Assembly (NCBI GenBank): GCA_045655325.1
Contig: JAZOOY010000055.1
Location: 1 to 46,459 of the forward strand
From: UBA1738 sp045655325
Lineage (GTDB): Bacteria > Bacillota > Clostridia > UBA1381
Reading direction: 5' to 3'
Length of the DNA stretch: 46,459 bases
A program made the position numbers and the translations under genes. Below, piece after piece: positions 23,448 through 32,783 of this stretch (its first letter is position 1; the number at the start of each line of letters is the position of its first letter). The notes below the pieces were generated by a model. That model had not been told where the DNA came from, searched no databases, and saw only the letters and a list, made by a program, of their open reading frames with translations.

Positions 23448-24608
23448 TTATATTTTATCCAAATAATCTAGTAGCGTAACTTCCCTTCCTTTCTCTTTAT
23501 AGATGCGCGGAATTCGCTTTGATACCAGACACAAAACCTCATAATTTATTGTATCCATCATCTTGGCAATATCGTCCGCTGAAATTTGTTCGTCTCCAAA
23601 CAATATTACTTCGTCACCAACATTTATATTATTTACATTTGTGACGTCAATCATACATTGGTCCATACAAATTCTGCCTATAATATTGCAAAGCTGTCCA
23701 CCCACTTCAATTTTTGCCTTCTGTGAAAGGCATCTTGCGTATCCGTCTGCATAACCGACAGGAATGGTTGCTATCCTTGTTTTTTTGTCGGTTATGTACG
23801 TTTTCCCGTAGCTGACACCAACTCCGTCTTCAACTTCTTTGATATGGGTTATACGTGATTTTAGTGTCATAACAGGCTTTAGGGAAAGTCTTTCTCTATC
23901 CACATCTTCTGACGGATAATAGCCGTATAAAACAACGCCTGCTCTTACCATATCAAGATGGGTTTCAGGATACATCATAATCGCTGCACTATTAGCTATA
24001 TGCTTGCAAGGAATTTTAAGACCTTTTTCTTCTAACTTATTTATAAGGCTTGTAAATCTTGCAAACTGCAGGTCTGTATATTCACGGTTTTTCTCATCAG
24101 CGCATGCAAAATGAGAAAATAGTCCGTCAATTTCTATAAAAGGAAGTCTTGATATTTCTAAAATTTCTTCTACCGTTTTTTCTTCATTATCACCTGTTAA
24201 AAATCCAAGACGGGACATACCAGTGTCGGTCTTAATATGAATTTTTACGCTCTTTTGAAGCTTTTCGGCAGCCTGTGACAAGCATTTTGCATAGTCAATA
24301 CTGCAAACGGTAGCCATTATTTCATTCTTAACAATTTCTTCGGCATCGCTTGGGAATGTCACACCCAAAATCAAGATAGGCACTTCAATTCCGTGACGTC
24401 TTAGCTGTTTTGCTTCTGAGACAGTTGCAACAGCAAAGCTATCTGCACCGCCATCCAAAAGTGTACGGCAACATTCAAGATATCCGTGTCCGTAAGCATC
24501 CGCTTTTACCACCGCCATTATTTTCGCATCAGGGTTGGTAATTCTGCGAATGTTTTCTATATTTGATTTAAGCGTATCAAGATTGATTTCTGCCCATGTT
24601 CTTTCCAT
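23448..24608 (-). CDS. alr: Alanine racemase
   Basis: PLP enzyme that makes D-alanine for peptidoglycan, 386 aa. The PLP lysine motif VKADAYGHGY lies at about residues 33-42, and the second catalytic base (Tyr) is in GVGVSYGKTY. GRICMDQCMIDVT is also typical. It is located in the acpS-nnr-alr-antitoxin-ndoA run, a conserved Firmicutes order. Confidence 0.96.
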   Translation of the reverse strand: MERTWAEINLDTLKSNIENIRRITNPDAKIMAVVKADAYGHGYLECCRTLLDGGADSFAVATVSEAKQLRRHGIEVPILILGVTFPSDAEEIVKNEIMATVCSIDYAKCLSQAAEKLQKSVKIHIKTDTGMSRLGFLTGDNEEKTVEEILEISRLPFIEIDGLFSHFACADEKNREYTDLQFARFTSLINKLEEKGLKIPCKHIANSAAIMMYPETHLDMVRAGVVLYGYYPSEDVDRERLSLKPVMTLKSRITHIKEVEDGVGVSYGKTYITDKKTRIATIPVGYADGYARCLSQKAKIEVGGQLCNIIGRICMDQCMIDVTNVNNINVGDEVILFGDEQISADDIAKMMDTINYEVLCLVSKRIPRIYKEKGREVTLLDYLDKI

Positions 24609-24634
24609 TACTCTACTTCCTTATTTTATCACAT

Positions 24635-26128
24635 TTATTTTGTGTTTTCTACAGGTAATATATGGGGTAAACCCGCTATTATGTCCCCTGCCATAACCGA
24701 TGTTTCAGAAAGGTTATCTCTTACAAAGTCTCCTGATTTTCCGTGAAAATGAACCGCTAAAGTTGCCGCCTCAAAAGGCTCTGCTATAGCAAGAAGTGAC
24801 GCCGTCATTCCCGCAAGCACATCACCGCTTCCCGCAGTTGCCATTCCACTGTTTCCGGTCATATTTACTCTCTGGCGACCATCAGGTGCCGTTATTATAC
24901 TATGATTTCCCTTTAAAACAAGTGTCACGTTATATTTTTCAGAAAATTCTTTTGAAATCTCGAATCTGTTTTTCTCTACGATTTCAACATCTACTCCCGA
25001 AAGTCTTGCCATTTCCATTGAGTGCGGTGTTAAAATAGCTTTTTTACCTGTGATTTTTTCAGGGAATTTTGAAAGTGCAAAAAGTCCGTCTGCATCAATT
25101 ACAATTGGTACTTCTATTTTATCAAGTATTTTTTCTAAAAGTGTGAAAACATACTCGCTTCTTCCGATTCCGTTACCGAATAAAACCACGTCATAGTTAT
25201 TAACCAAATCTGCAATTTTGTCTGCATCTTTTTCAAAATCCATCGGCATCGTCATAACTTCATACGGAAGCTCGCCAATATAGGCTGAAAGTTCATTTGG
25301 TATGCAGGCGGTAACTAACCCTGCACCCATTTTAAGGCTTGCAAGTGTGGATAACAAAACCGCTCCGCCCATGCCCACTTTCCCGCCGATTACAAGGATT
25401 TTTCCATAGTCACCCTTGTGAGAATTCGGCTTGCGCTTTGGCATAGTCTTTTCTACAAAGTCATCATCGGTCGTGTTAACTTTTATTCCTAGTTCATTAA
25501 ATGCCATATCCGGAATTTGGATATTTGCTACGATAACCTCGCCTGTGAATTCAGCGGCAGGATAAAGTAGCATTCCCCTTTTGTATGCTGCAAAGGTTAT
25601 GGTTTTATCCGCCTTTACGCAAGGCGTTGAAACTTCGCCTGTGTCAGAATTTATACCTGATGGCACATCTACTGAAAGAGTGTATTTCGAATGGTCGTTT
25701 ATAGCTTCAATAACATCTTTTGCAATGCCAGTTACATCGCCTTTTATTCCTGTGCCGAAAATTGCATCAACAACACAGTCCGATGTATTTATGTCTAGTA
25801 TTAGTTTATCTAAATCACCGCAAGATTTTACAGGAATATTCATTCTCCTTAAAATTTCACGGTTAATTTTTGCATCGCCCGAAAACTCGTCCTCAAAAAC
25901 AAGATAAACCTCTACTTTCCTACCAAGGTTTATAAGCTGTCGGGCTATTGCAAGTCCGTCACCGCCGTTATTGCCTTTTCCAACCACGACAACAAATCTG
26001 TCAAAGCCTGATATTTCCTGTGTACAAGAGCTTGCGGCATTTTCCATAAGTACAATACCGGGGATATTAAGTTTTTCTATAGAAAATGCGTCAATACTGC
26101 GCATTTCACCGGCTGTACAAACTTTCAT
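24635..26128 (-). CDS. nnr: Bifunctional NAD(P)H-hydrate epimerase / ADP-dependent NAD(P)H-hydrate dehydratase
   Basis: Two-domain metabolite-repair enzyme of 497 aa. The N-terminal YjeF_N epimerase domain (about 1-215) has VVVGKGNNGGDGLAIAR, CVVDAIFGTG and SVDVPSGINSDTG. The C-terminal ribokinase-like dehydratase (about 230-497) has HKGDYGKILVIGG, GAGLVT, VLTPHSMEMARLSG, and GNSGMATAGSGDVLAGM. Together they restore NAD(P)H from its damaged hydrates. It begins 3 bp after the acpS stop. Confidence 0.95.
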   Translation of the reverse strand: MKVCTAGEMRSIDAFSIEKLNIPGIVLMENAASSCTQEISGFDRFVVVVGKGNNGGDGLAIARQLINLGRKVEVYLVFEDEFSGDAKINREILRRMNIPVKSCGDLDKLILDINTSDCVVDAIFGTGIKGDVTGIAKDVIEAINDHSKYTLSVDVPSGINSDTGEVSTPCVKADKTITFAAYKRGMLLYPAAEFTGEVIVANIQIPDMAFNELGIKVNTTDDDFVEKTMPKRKPNSHKGDYGKILVIGGKVGMGGAVLLSTLASLKMGAGLVTACIPNELSAYIGELPYEVMTMPMDFEKDADKIADLVNNYDVVLFGNGIGRSEYVFTLLEKILDKIEVPIVIDADGLFALSKFPEKITGKKAILTPHSMEMARLSGVDVEIVEKNRFEISKEFSEKYNVTLVLKGNHSIITAPDGRQRVNMTGNSGMATAGSGDVLAGMTASLLAIAEPFEAATLAVHFHGKSGDFVRDNLSETSVMAGDIIAGLPHILPVENTK

Positions 26129-26131
26129 AAG

Positions 26132-26494
26132 TTACTCCTTTTCAAGTACCACATACGCCATTGCAAGTTCTTTCGAATGGGACAGGCTTACAAATATTTC
26201 CCTCACTCCCGCTTTCCTGCAAAGCTCTTTTGCATTTCCATAAAGGTTTATATAGGGCTTACCCATATCATCACGTAAAACTTCTACGTCAATCAGCGAA
26301 AAGCCACGAACACCTGTTCCCAAAGCCTTTGAAAAAGCCTCTTTTGCCGCAAAGTTTGCCGCAATTGTCTGTGGCTGTTTCTTTTTTTGGAACAGCTCTC
26401 GCTCCGCTTCTGTAAAATGCTTTTCCAAAAAGCGCTCATCGGCTTTGGAAATGCGCTCAATTTCTATTATATCGCAACCGATACCGAAAATCAT
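26132..26494 (-). CDS. acpS: Holo-[acyl-carrier-protein] synthase
   Basis: Transfers 4'-phosphopantetheine from CoA to acyl carrier protein. The 120-aa product has the Mg2+-binding motif GIGCDIIEIERI near the start, FAAKEAFSKALGTG around residues 47-60, and VSLSHSKELAMAYV near the end. ATG 26494 overlaps the end of the upstream gene and has AGGAAG upstream. Confidence 0.95.
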   Translation of the reverse strand: MIFGIGCDIIEIERISKADERFLEKHFTEAERELFQKKKQPQTIAANFAAKEAFSKALGTGVRGFSLIDVEVLRDDMGKPYINLYGNAKELCRKAGVREIFVSLSHSKELAMAYVVLEKE

Positions 26495-27012
26495 TATTCT
26501 TCCTCGTTTACTTCTATGGTTACTTTTGACGGATTCATCTGTTTTAAACCCTTCTTCATCTTGTCATTTGGTGTGAAGAAAACTCTGTGCACTTTTCCGT
26601 CTCTTGCCAAAACCATAACATAATTGTTCTTTGAATCCTTACATTCGCAAAGGAAGTGGTCCAAAAGATTCGGATTTTTCTCAAAGTCCTTGCTTTCTGC
26701 CGGTCTTATATAGTCAACCTTTGCAACGTCTATGCTTGTGATTCTCTTTCTTGACTTTTGAGCAAAAATTCTGTCTATGTCTAATATATTATTGGTTAGT
26801 GTGTATTCGTATTCAATATTTTTTCTTCTGATAAGGTAGATTGCACCATACCAGATTGCCGCAATTACCAAAAGAGTAAAGCTCTTAAATAATGCCATCA
26901 TTGCAAATGCAAGAAAGGACAAATAGAGGGCAACAAGAATAGTAATTGCCTCCAGAACAAGGTCTACCTTCTGTTTTTTTCTTTTTACCATGTATTCACA
27001 AAAAATATCCAT
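26494..27012 (-). CDS. Small membrane protein of unknown function (DUF6106-like)
   Basis: 172 aa. Two adjacent hydrophobic helices (about 18-40 and 45-62) are followed by a soluble C-terminal half of alternating strands: YEYTLTNNILDIDRI, ITSIDVAKVDYIRP, NYVMVLARDGKVHRVFFTPNDKM. The pattern resembles a membrane-anchored PH-like domain and, from memory, the DUF6106 family of Clostridia. The function is unknown. It sits between rdgB and acpS in the same operon, with AGGAGG 9 nt before ATG. Confidence 0.8.
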   Translation of the reverse strand: MDIFCEYMVKRKKQKVDLVLEAITILVALYLSFLAFAMMALFKSFTLLVIAAIWYGAIYLIRRKNIEYEYTLTNNILDIDRIFAQKSRKRITSIDVAKVDYIRPAESKDFEKNPNLLDHFLCECKDSKNNYVMVLARDGKVHRVFFTPNDKMKKGLKQMNPSKVTIEVNEEE

Positions 27013-27013
27013 T

Positions 27014-27598
27014 TTAGTTCTCCTCCTTTAGTATCTCACAAAGCTTTTTAAGAGCACGTCCTCTATGGCTTACTGCATTTTTTTCGTCAGGTGTTGCTTC
27101 TCCAAAGCACTTTTTGATTTCAGTACACCAGAAAAGCGGGTCGTAACCGAAACCACCTGTTCCGTGTTCTTCGGTTAAGATTTCACCTTCTATTTTGCCT
27201 TCGGTTGTGATTTCAGTTCCGTCAGGTGCAATATAAGCAATGGCTGCAACATACTGTGCCTTTCGGTTGTCTTCACCCTCCAAAGTTTCTAGTAGCTTTA
27301 CGTTTCTATCATAGTCGGTGGCATCTTCCCCTGCAAAACGTGCAGAATATATCCCCGGTGCACCGTCCATGGCATCAACGCAAAGTCCTGAATCATCAGC
27401 AATTACAGGATAGTCACATAAAAGTGACACAGCACGTGCTTTAATTAAAGCATTTTCCGAAAATGTACTACCTGTTTCTTCGACTTCTACGTCAATTCCC
27501 TCATCGTGCATTGATACAACTTCGTATCCAAGCTCTGATAAGATTTCCTGAAATTCTCGTATCTTTCCCTTATTGGTTGTTGCTGCTACAATTTTCAT
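27014..27598 (-). CDS. rdgB: XTP/dITP diphosphatase (RdgB/HAM1 family)
   Basis: Hydrolyses non-canonical purine nucleotides (ITP, dITP, XTP) to keep them out of DNA and RNA. The 194-aa product has every family block: TTNKGKIREF at the N-terminus, VIADDSGLCVDA, YSARFAGED, GFGYDPLFW and SHRGRALKK. It starts 2 bp after the PHP-domain gene. Confidence 0.95.
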   Translation of the reverse strand: MKIVAATTNKGKIREFQEILSELGYEVVSMHDEGIDVEVEETGSTFSENALIKARAVSLLCDYPVIADDSGLCVDAMDGAPGIYSARFAGEDATDYDRNVKLLETLEGEDNRKAQYVAAIAYIAPDGTEITTEGKIEGEILTEEHGTGGFGYDPLFWCTEIKKCFGEATPDEKNAVSHRGRALKKLCEILKEEN

Positions 27599-27600
27599 TT

Positions 27601-28275
27601 TTAATACCTTCCTATACCATAATCGCAGAGTTCAAGAGCCAGCGGATTTTTAAGGCTTCTTGCAAACTCATTTGTCTGCACAAGACGCTTTTTATCAAAG
27701 TCGCCAACCCAATGAGTATCCGAGCCAACACTTATGGCTATACCGCTTCTCTTTACGGCTTCCTGTTTTTCACTGTTTGAAATCAAATCAAAATAATAGT
27801 TATAATTACCGGAAAAGTTTATTTCCCAGAATATATTTTCCTTTTTAAGTACGTTTAAAATATCTGTGTTATAAATTTTTGAAAGCTTGAAAATATCGGT
27901 GTGTGCTAAGCCTTGCGCACAGTGAAAATTTTTTCGCCACGAAATAAATTCGTTAAAGTTCATAGCACGTGGATCATCAAGGCTTTCAAACAAGCAATAG
28001 TCAAGTTTTCTTGTTATTTCGGGATTAAACTTTTCAGGGTATGGTCTTGTTCCTATTTCAAGTCCCAAAAGCAAGGTTATTTTTCCTTTGTACTTTTCCT
28101 TTGCTTCGCCTACTGCTTTTATATAGTCTTCTATTCTGTCCCCGATGCTGAATTCATGGTCGGTAATTCCAAGAACGTCAACGCCGTTTTTAATAGCGTT
28201 TTCCACAAGTGAATTTATGCCGGAAATTCCGTCATAGCTGAAATTTGTGTGATTGTGCAAATCAATAATTTTCAC
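27601..28275 (-). CDS. PHP-domain metallophosphoesterase
   Basis: 224-aa protein of the polymerase-and-histidinol-phosphatase superfamily, probably a metal-dependent phosphoesterase. Metal ligand motifs are DLHNHTNFSYDG (residues 5-16), GITDHEFS (~38-45), LGLEIGTRP, GLAHTDIF and SVGSDTHWVGDF near the C-terminus. Histidinol-phosphatase activity is possible, but no his genes are nearby. Its position before rdgB suggests a nucleotide or phosphate-ester housekeeping role. The start is GTG 28275 with GGGAGG upstream. It is the first gene of an eight-gene operon. Confidence 0.88.
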   Translation of the reverse strand: MKIIDLHNHTNFSYDGISGINSLVENAIKNGVDVLGITDHEFSIGDRIEDYIKAVGEAKEKYKGKITLLLGLEIGTRPYPEKFNPEITRKLDYCLFESLDDPRAMNFNEFISWRKNFHCAQGLAHTDIFKLSKIYNTDILNVLKKENIFWEINFSGNYNYYFDLISNSEKQEAVKRSGIAISVGSDTHWVGDFDKKRLVQTNEFARSLKNPLALELCDYGIGRY

Positions 28276-28325
28276 TCTTAATTACCTCCCATCTTTGGTT
28301 TTTGCCAAAATCGCAATATACTTAA

Positions 28326-28354
28326 ATTATATCACCAAAAAGGATTGTAGTCAA
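28326..28354 (-). promoter_or_regulatory. Promoter of the PHP-rdgB-acpS-alr-ndoA operon
   Basis: On the minus strand, TTGACT (28349-28354), 17 bp, TATAAT (28326-28331). Its -35 shares two bases with the -35 of the divergent recD2 promoter. Confidence 0.8.
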
Positions 28355-28373
28355 CATTAAAATATGCTATAAT
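28345..28373 (+). promoter_or_regulatory. Promoter of recD2
   Basis: TTGTAG (28345-28350), 17 bp, TATAAT (28368-28373). It overlaps the divergent minus-strand promoter. Confidence 0.72.
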
Positions 28374-28407
28374 GTTCTTATATATAAGAGAAAAAGGAGG
28401 TGGTTTT

Positions 28408-30654
28408 GTGGACGAGAATATTACAATTTCCGGCAAAGTTTATGATATTATTTACCAAAACGAAGAAAACGGATACACAGTATGCGAAATTGATTCTGTA
28501 AATGACGGTCTTGTTACTCTTACCGGCTATATGCCATACATTTCAGAAGGCGAAAATATATCCGCAACCGGAATTTTTGCAAATCACCCAGAATACGGCG
28601 AACAATTCCGTGTTTCTTACTACGAAACCATTCTTCCAACAGACGAGGAGTCTATTTTAGAATACCTTTCTTCAGGTGTTGTATACGGAATAGGCCCAAA
28701 AACAGCAGAAAAGATTGTTAAAAGATTCGGTTTGGATTCTTTGAATATCCTTTTAACCGAGCCGATAAGACTTAGCGAAATCAAGGGAATTTCTGCACAG
28801 AAAGCAGAAAAAATCGGTCAGTCATATTTAGAACTACAGTCAGTTCAAAGCATTTTGATGTTCTGTCAGCAATACGGGATTTCAACAAACCTTGCTTTTA
28901 AGGTTCATAAGGCTTTGGGTTCGGGTGCAATTTCACAAATTCAGGAAAACCCGTACATTCTATCCGACCAGGTTGATGGAATTTCCTTTAAAACTGCGGA
29001 TAATATTGCTATGATACGAGGCGTTGCAAAAAACTCACCTATGCGTATCAAAGCAGGTATTAAATATATTTTAGGCACTCTTGCCTACTCTCAAGGACAC
29101 ACTTTTATCCCGAAGAATATGCTTATTTCAAATAGTGAAGTTACACTTTCCGTAACCCGTGAAGAAGTGGAAAATGGTATCACATCGTTGGAACTTGAGC
29201 ATCAGCTATACACAGATATTGTGAATCAGGAAGAAGTGTGCTATCTTGACGTTTTCTATCAGGCAGAGCAATATGTGGCAAGACGAATTGCGTCTTTGTC
29301 ATCATATCCTCCTACTGTTACCCTTACCGAAAAGGAAGTTATGCCGATTATTGAACAGGCTGAAAAAACTTCAGGAATTATGCTTGATGATATGCAAAAG
29401 CAGGCTGTTTTAGCACCACTTGACAGTGGATGCGTCGTTATAACAGGTGGTCCGGGAACAGGTAAAACTACCACTATTAACACTATCATAAAAGTGCTTT
29501 CCCAAATGCAGTTATCAATTGCATTAACCGCTCCGACAGGCCGTGCTGCCAAAAGAATGAGTCAGGTTACAGGTCTTGAAGCAAAGACTATTCACAGACT
29601 TTTATGTGTAAAACCGACAGACGAATCAGAAGTTCAGCATTTTTTATACAACGAAACAAATCCACTGCCTTTTGACGTAATTATTATGGACGAAGTAAGT
29701 ATGGTGGATATCCAGCTTATGTATGCTTTTCTTCGTGCAGTAAAACGTGGTGCAAGAGTGATTTTTTCAGGCGACTCAGACCAGCTTCCGTCAGTTGGCC
29801 CGGGAAATGTTCTTCGTGATATTATTGAATCAGACATCGTTCCTGTTATTCACCTGTCACGCATTTTCCGTCAGGCACAGGAAAGCCTTATTGTAACTAA
29901 TGCACATAAGATAAATTGTGGTGAAATGCCAGATGTAGATTCCCACGATAAGGACTTTTTCTTCTTATCAAGACCAAGCAGTGAATCGGTATGCGGGACG
30001 GTTATTGACCTTTATAAAAACAGGCTTCCTGCAAGTTACTCCGTTAATCCTATGGCATCAATTCAGGTGCTTTCACCGTCTAAAAAAGGTGTTGCCGGAA
30101 CCATCAACCTAAACCGTGAACTTCAGCTTGCACTTAACCCGCCAAGCATTTTAAAGCAGGAATACGCCTATGGAAACACCCTTTTCAGGGTTGGCGACAA
30201 GGTTATGCAGATTAAGAATGATTATGATATCATCTGGACAAAGCCAACCGGTGAAACAGGAAGTGGTATCTTTAACGGAGATATGGGAATTATCGAGAGT
30301 ATCTCGGTAAAGGACAGGGTTATGACAGTGATTTTTGACGATGACCGTGAATGTGAATACACATTTTCTGACCTTGATAAGCTAGACCTTGCATACGCCG
30401 TTACCGTTCATAAAAGTCAGGGTAGCGAGTTCCCTATTATGATTATGCCGGTGTGCCATTTTCCACCTATGCTTATGTGCCGAAATCTTTTATACACCGC
30501 CGTTACCCGTGCCAAAACCATTGTGGTTTTAGTGGGAAGCAAAGGTGCAATACAAACTATGATTGAAAATAATGACGAAAGAAAACGATATACAGGGCTT
30601 TGCCAAAAACTTAAAGCCATAGCATCGTTTACTATACCGGGAGATAGCAAATGA
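28408..30654 (+). CDS. recD2: ATP-dependent 5'-3' DNA helicase RecD2
   Basis: RecD-like superfamily 1B helicase that acts without RecBC. The product is 748 aa. The N-terminal part (to about 90) is OB-like, followed by helix-hairpin-helix repeats (VYGIGPKTAEKIVKRFG, IKGISAQKAEKIG). The helicase core has Walker A GGPGTGKTTT, Walker B IIMDEVSMVD, FSGDSDQLPSVGPG, and the C-terminal AVTVHKSQGSEF and LLYTAVTRAK. A GTG start at 28408 follows AAAGGAGGTGG; the frame further upstream overlaps the promoter and is not used. It is involved in replication-fork repair in Firmicutes. Confidence 0.95.
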   Translation: MDENITISGKVYDIIYQNEENGYTVCEIDSVNDGLVTLTGYMPYISEGENISATGIFANHPEYGEQFRVSYYETILPTDEESILEYLSSGVVYGIGPKTAEKIVKRFGLDSLNILLTEPIRLSEIKGISAQKAEKIGQSYLELQSVQSILMFCQQYGISTNLAFKVHKALGSGAISQIQENPYILSDQVDGISFKTADNIAMIRGVAKNSPMRIKAGIKYILGTLAYSQGHTFIPKNMLISNSEVTLSVTREEVENGITSLELEHQLYTDIVNQEEVCYLDVFYQAEQYVARRIASLSSYPPTVTLTEKEVMPIIEQAEKTSGIMLDDMQKQAVLAPLDSGCVVITGGPGTGKTTTINTIIKVLSQMQLSIALTAPTGRAAKRMSQVTGLEAKTIHRLLCVKPTDESEVQHFLYNETNPLPFDVIIMDEVSMVDIQLMYAFLRAVKRGARVIFSGDSDQLPSVGPGNVLRDIIESDIVPVIHLSRIFRQAQESLIVTNAHKINCGEMPDVDSHDKDFFFLSRPSSESVCGTVIDLYKNRLPASYSVNPMASIQVLSPSKKGVAGTINLNRELQLALNPPSILKQEYAYGNTLFRVGDKVMQIKNDYDIIWTKPTGETGSGIFNGDMGIIESISVKDRVMTVIFDDDRECEYTFSDLDKLDLAYAVTVHKSQGSEFPIMIMPVCHFPPMLMCRNLLYTAVTRAKTIVVLVGSKGAIQTMIENNDERKRYTGLCQKLKAIASFTIPGDSK

Positions 30655-31517
30655 AAAGAAAATTACCATCAATTTTAATACTGTCAGCAGCGTTTTTGTG
30701 GGGACTTACAGGAATTTTTGTCCGCACTTTAAACGCTTCAGGGCTTGACAATATGCAATTACTGTTTTTCAGAAGTGCAGTAACTTTTATAACACTTTTT
30801 ATTTATCTTTTCTTTACCGATAAAGCTAAACTGAAAATTGACCTTAAAGATATATGGTACTTTTTAGGCACCGGTGTTTTAAGCTTTTTCCTTTTTGGCA
30901 TCTGCTATTTTTACACCATCGCCAATGCGTCAATGTCCCTTGCGGCTATGCTTTTATACACAGCTCCGTTCTTTGTTATGATAATGTCCGCAATATTTTT
31001 CCGCGAAAAAATAACGGCTGCCAAGATTTTAGCTCTTATGACAGCCGCTATTGGTTGCGTTATGATTTGCGGTACTGATAAAAACACCAACATATCGCCG
31101 TTTATTATTTTTACCGGTCTATCCTCCGGTTTTTGTTATGCACTGTATAGCATTTTCGGACGTGTTGCACTTAATAAATATTCATCGGCAACTGTTACAG
31201 TTTATACCTTTTTCTTTGCCGCAATTGCAAGTATGTTTTTAGTGGATTTCCCGAAGATTTATGAGGTATCAATTACATCGCCAAATGTACTTTTGCTTGC
31301 AATCGTATTTGCCTTTATAAGTGCATTTTTCCCGTATATTTTATACACACAAGGTCTTAAAAACACCGAACCGGGAAAAGCTGCTGTTATGGCAACATTT
31401 GAGGCTGTGGTTGCATCGGTTGCGGGGATTTTAGTGTTTTCCGAAACACTTACCGCAATTGCCACAATCGGCATAGCATTAGTACTTTTCTCGGTGTTCC
31501 TTTTAAACAGGAAGTGA
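30651..31517 (+). CDS. DMT-superfamily (EamA) transporter
   Basis: 288-aa membrane protein with ten predicted helices arranged as two EamA repeats of five helices each (about 8-140 and 150-286), characteristic of drug/metabolite exporters. The substrate cannot be told. It overlaps recD2 by 4 bp (ATGA), so the two are co-translated, although the functions look unrelated. It converges with ctpA with no bases between the two stop codons. Confidence 0.9.
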   Translation: MKRKLPSILILSAAFLWGLTGIFVRTLNASGLDNMQLLFFRSAVTFITLFIYLFFTDKAKLKIDLKDIWYFLGTGVLSFFLFGICYFYTIANASMSLAAMLLYTAPFFVMIMSAIFFREKITAAKILALMTAAIGCVMICGTDKNTNISPFIIFTGLSSGFCYALYSIFGRVALNKYSSATVTVYTFFFAAIASMFLVDFPKIYEVSITSPNVLLLAIVFAFISAFFPYILYTQGLKNTEPGKAAVMATFEAVVASVAGILVFSETLTAIATIGIALVLFSVFLLNRK

Positions 31518-32696
31518 CTATTTTAAGACTTCAATCGCCTTTTTAAGCTGAGTATCTTCTGAAAGACTCAACTCTGAAAGCGCCTTTTTAGAATCAAGTT
31601 CCACATTGAAATCAGGCTCAATGCCTATTTCGTGAATACAAACTCCGCTTGGAGTGAAATATCTTGCGGTTGTAATCGACATACCGGAGCCGTCAGAGAA
31701 CGGGAATACACCTTGGACTATTCCCTTTCCGTAGGTTTTGGTACCGACTACAGTCGCTTTTTTATGGTCTTTTAGTGCACCTGTTAAAACTTCCGATGCT
31801 GATGCACTTCCGCCGTTTACTATAACCGCAATAGGTATATTAAGTTCTTCATTATCGGAGTATATAAATTCCTGTTTGCCGTATTTATCTTCTGTATAAG
31901 TTATAATACCTTTCGGCAAAATCGCATCTGCAATATTGCAAACAACTCTTAAATCTCCGCCAGGATTGTCACGAAGGTCAATTACCATCTTTTTCATACC
32001 TGCGCTATTTAGTGCTAAAAGATGTTCCACAAATTCGTCGTAAGTATCCTTTTCGGCAAGCTCAATTTTGCTTTCAAATCCTGTTATTTTAATATAACCA
32101 ATTTCGTTATCCAACATCTTTGATTCAACGCTCTTTTTGATTACCTTTTCACGGGTAACAGTTACGTCAAACTGGCCTTTTCCCTCACGTTCTATTGTAA
32201 GCACAAAAGTTGTGCCTTCTTCTCCGTTTTTCACGTACATAGATGCTTCAGTAAGCCTGCTTGCGCCATAGCTTTCGCCGTCGATTGCTATGATTTTGTC
32301 GCCACCTTTAAGGCCTGCTTTATCGGCAGGAGCACCCTCTACAGTTGAAACTATTGTTATCTCGTCCTTTTCTATGTCTGCGCCAAGCATAGCTCCCATT
32401 CCAACATAGCTGGACATAATGTTATCCTTGTATGAGCTGAATTCTTCCTTTGGAAAATATGCAGTGTATGGGTCTTCTACTGCCGCAGCCATTGCCATAG
32501 CTGCATAATCTGCCACTTTTTCTTCATCCACTTCAAAAAGTGAGTACTCCTCTAGCATTTCCTTTACTACGGATATCTTTTCAATAGATTCACCCTGTAA
32601 AAGGTCCGTAATAACACTGCTTACAGATGTTGTTACAAAAAAAGTAATAAGCGCTGTTATAATTATGGTAAATATCTTGCTTCTTTTATTTTCCAT
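31518..32696 (-). CDS. ctpA: C-terminal processing protease (S41 family, CtpA-like)
   Basis: Secreted, membrane-anchored serine protease of 392 aa. The N-terminal signal anchor is at about residues 5-27. A PDZ domain follows (about 90-170, GMGAMLGADIEK, GAPADKAGLKGGDKIIAIDG). The S41 catalytic domain has the Ser in NGGSASASEVLTGALK and the Lys in GTKTYGKGIVQGVFP. ATG 32696 has GGAGGG 4 nt upstream; TTG 32708 lies in that site and is not the start. It is last in ftsE-ftsX-M23-ctpA, so it may process or limit the neighbouring cell-wall hydrolase. Confidence 0.93.
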   Translation of the reverse strand: MENKRSKIFTIIITALITFFVTTSVSSVITDLLQGESIEKISVVKEMLEEYSLFEVDEEKVADYAAMAMAAAVEDPYTAYFPKEEFSSYKDNIMSSYVGMGAMLGADIEKDEITIVSTVEGAPADKAGLKGGDKIIAIDGESYGASRLTEASMYVKNGEEGTTFVLTIEREGKGQFDVTVTREKVIKKSVESKMLDNEIGYIKITGFESKIELAEKDTYDEFVEHLLALNSAGMKKMVIDLRDNPGGDLRVVCNIADAILPKGIITYTEDKYGKQEFIYSDNEELNIPIAVIVNGGSASASEVLTGALKDHKKATVVGTKTYGKGIVQGVFPFSDGSGMSITTARYFTPSGVCIHEIGIEPDFNVELDSKKALSELSLSEDTQLKKAIEVLK

Positions 32697-32783
32697 AAAA
32701 CCCTCCAAATGTTATGTGGTTTATTATATGCAAAAAAATTCTGCAATATTATAAGGGCGACCTGTGCCGCCCTTAATTTTCAT

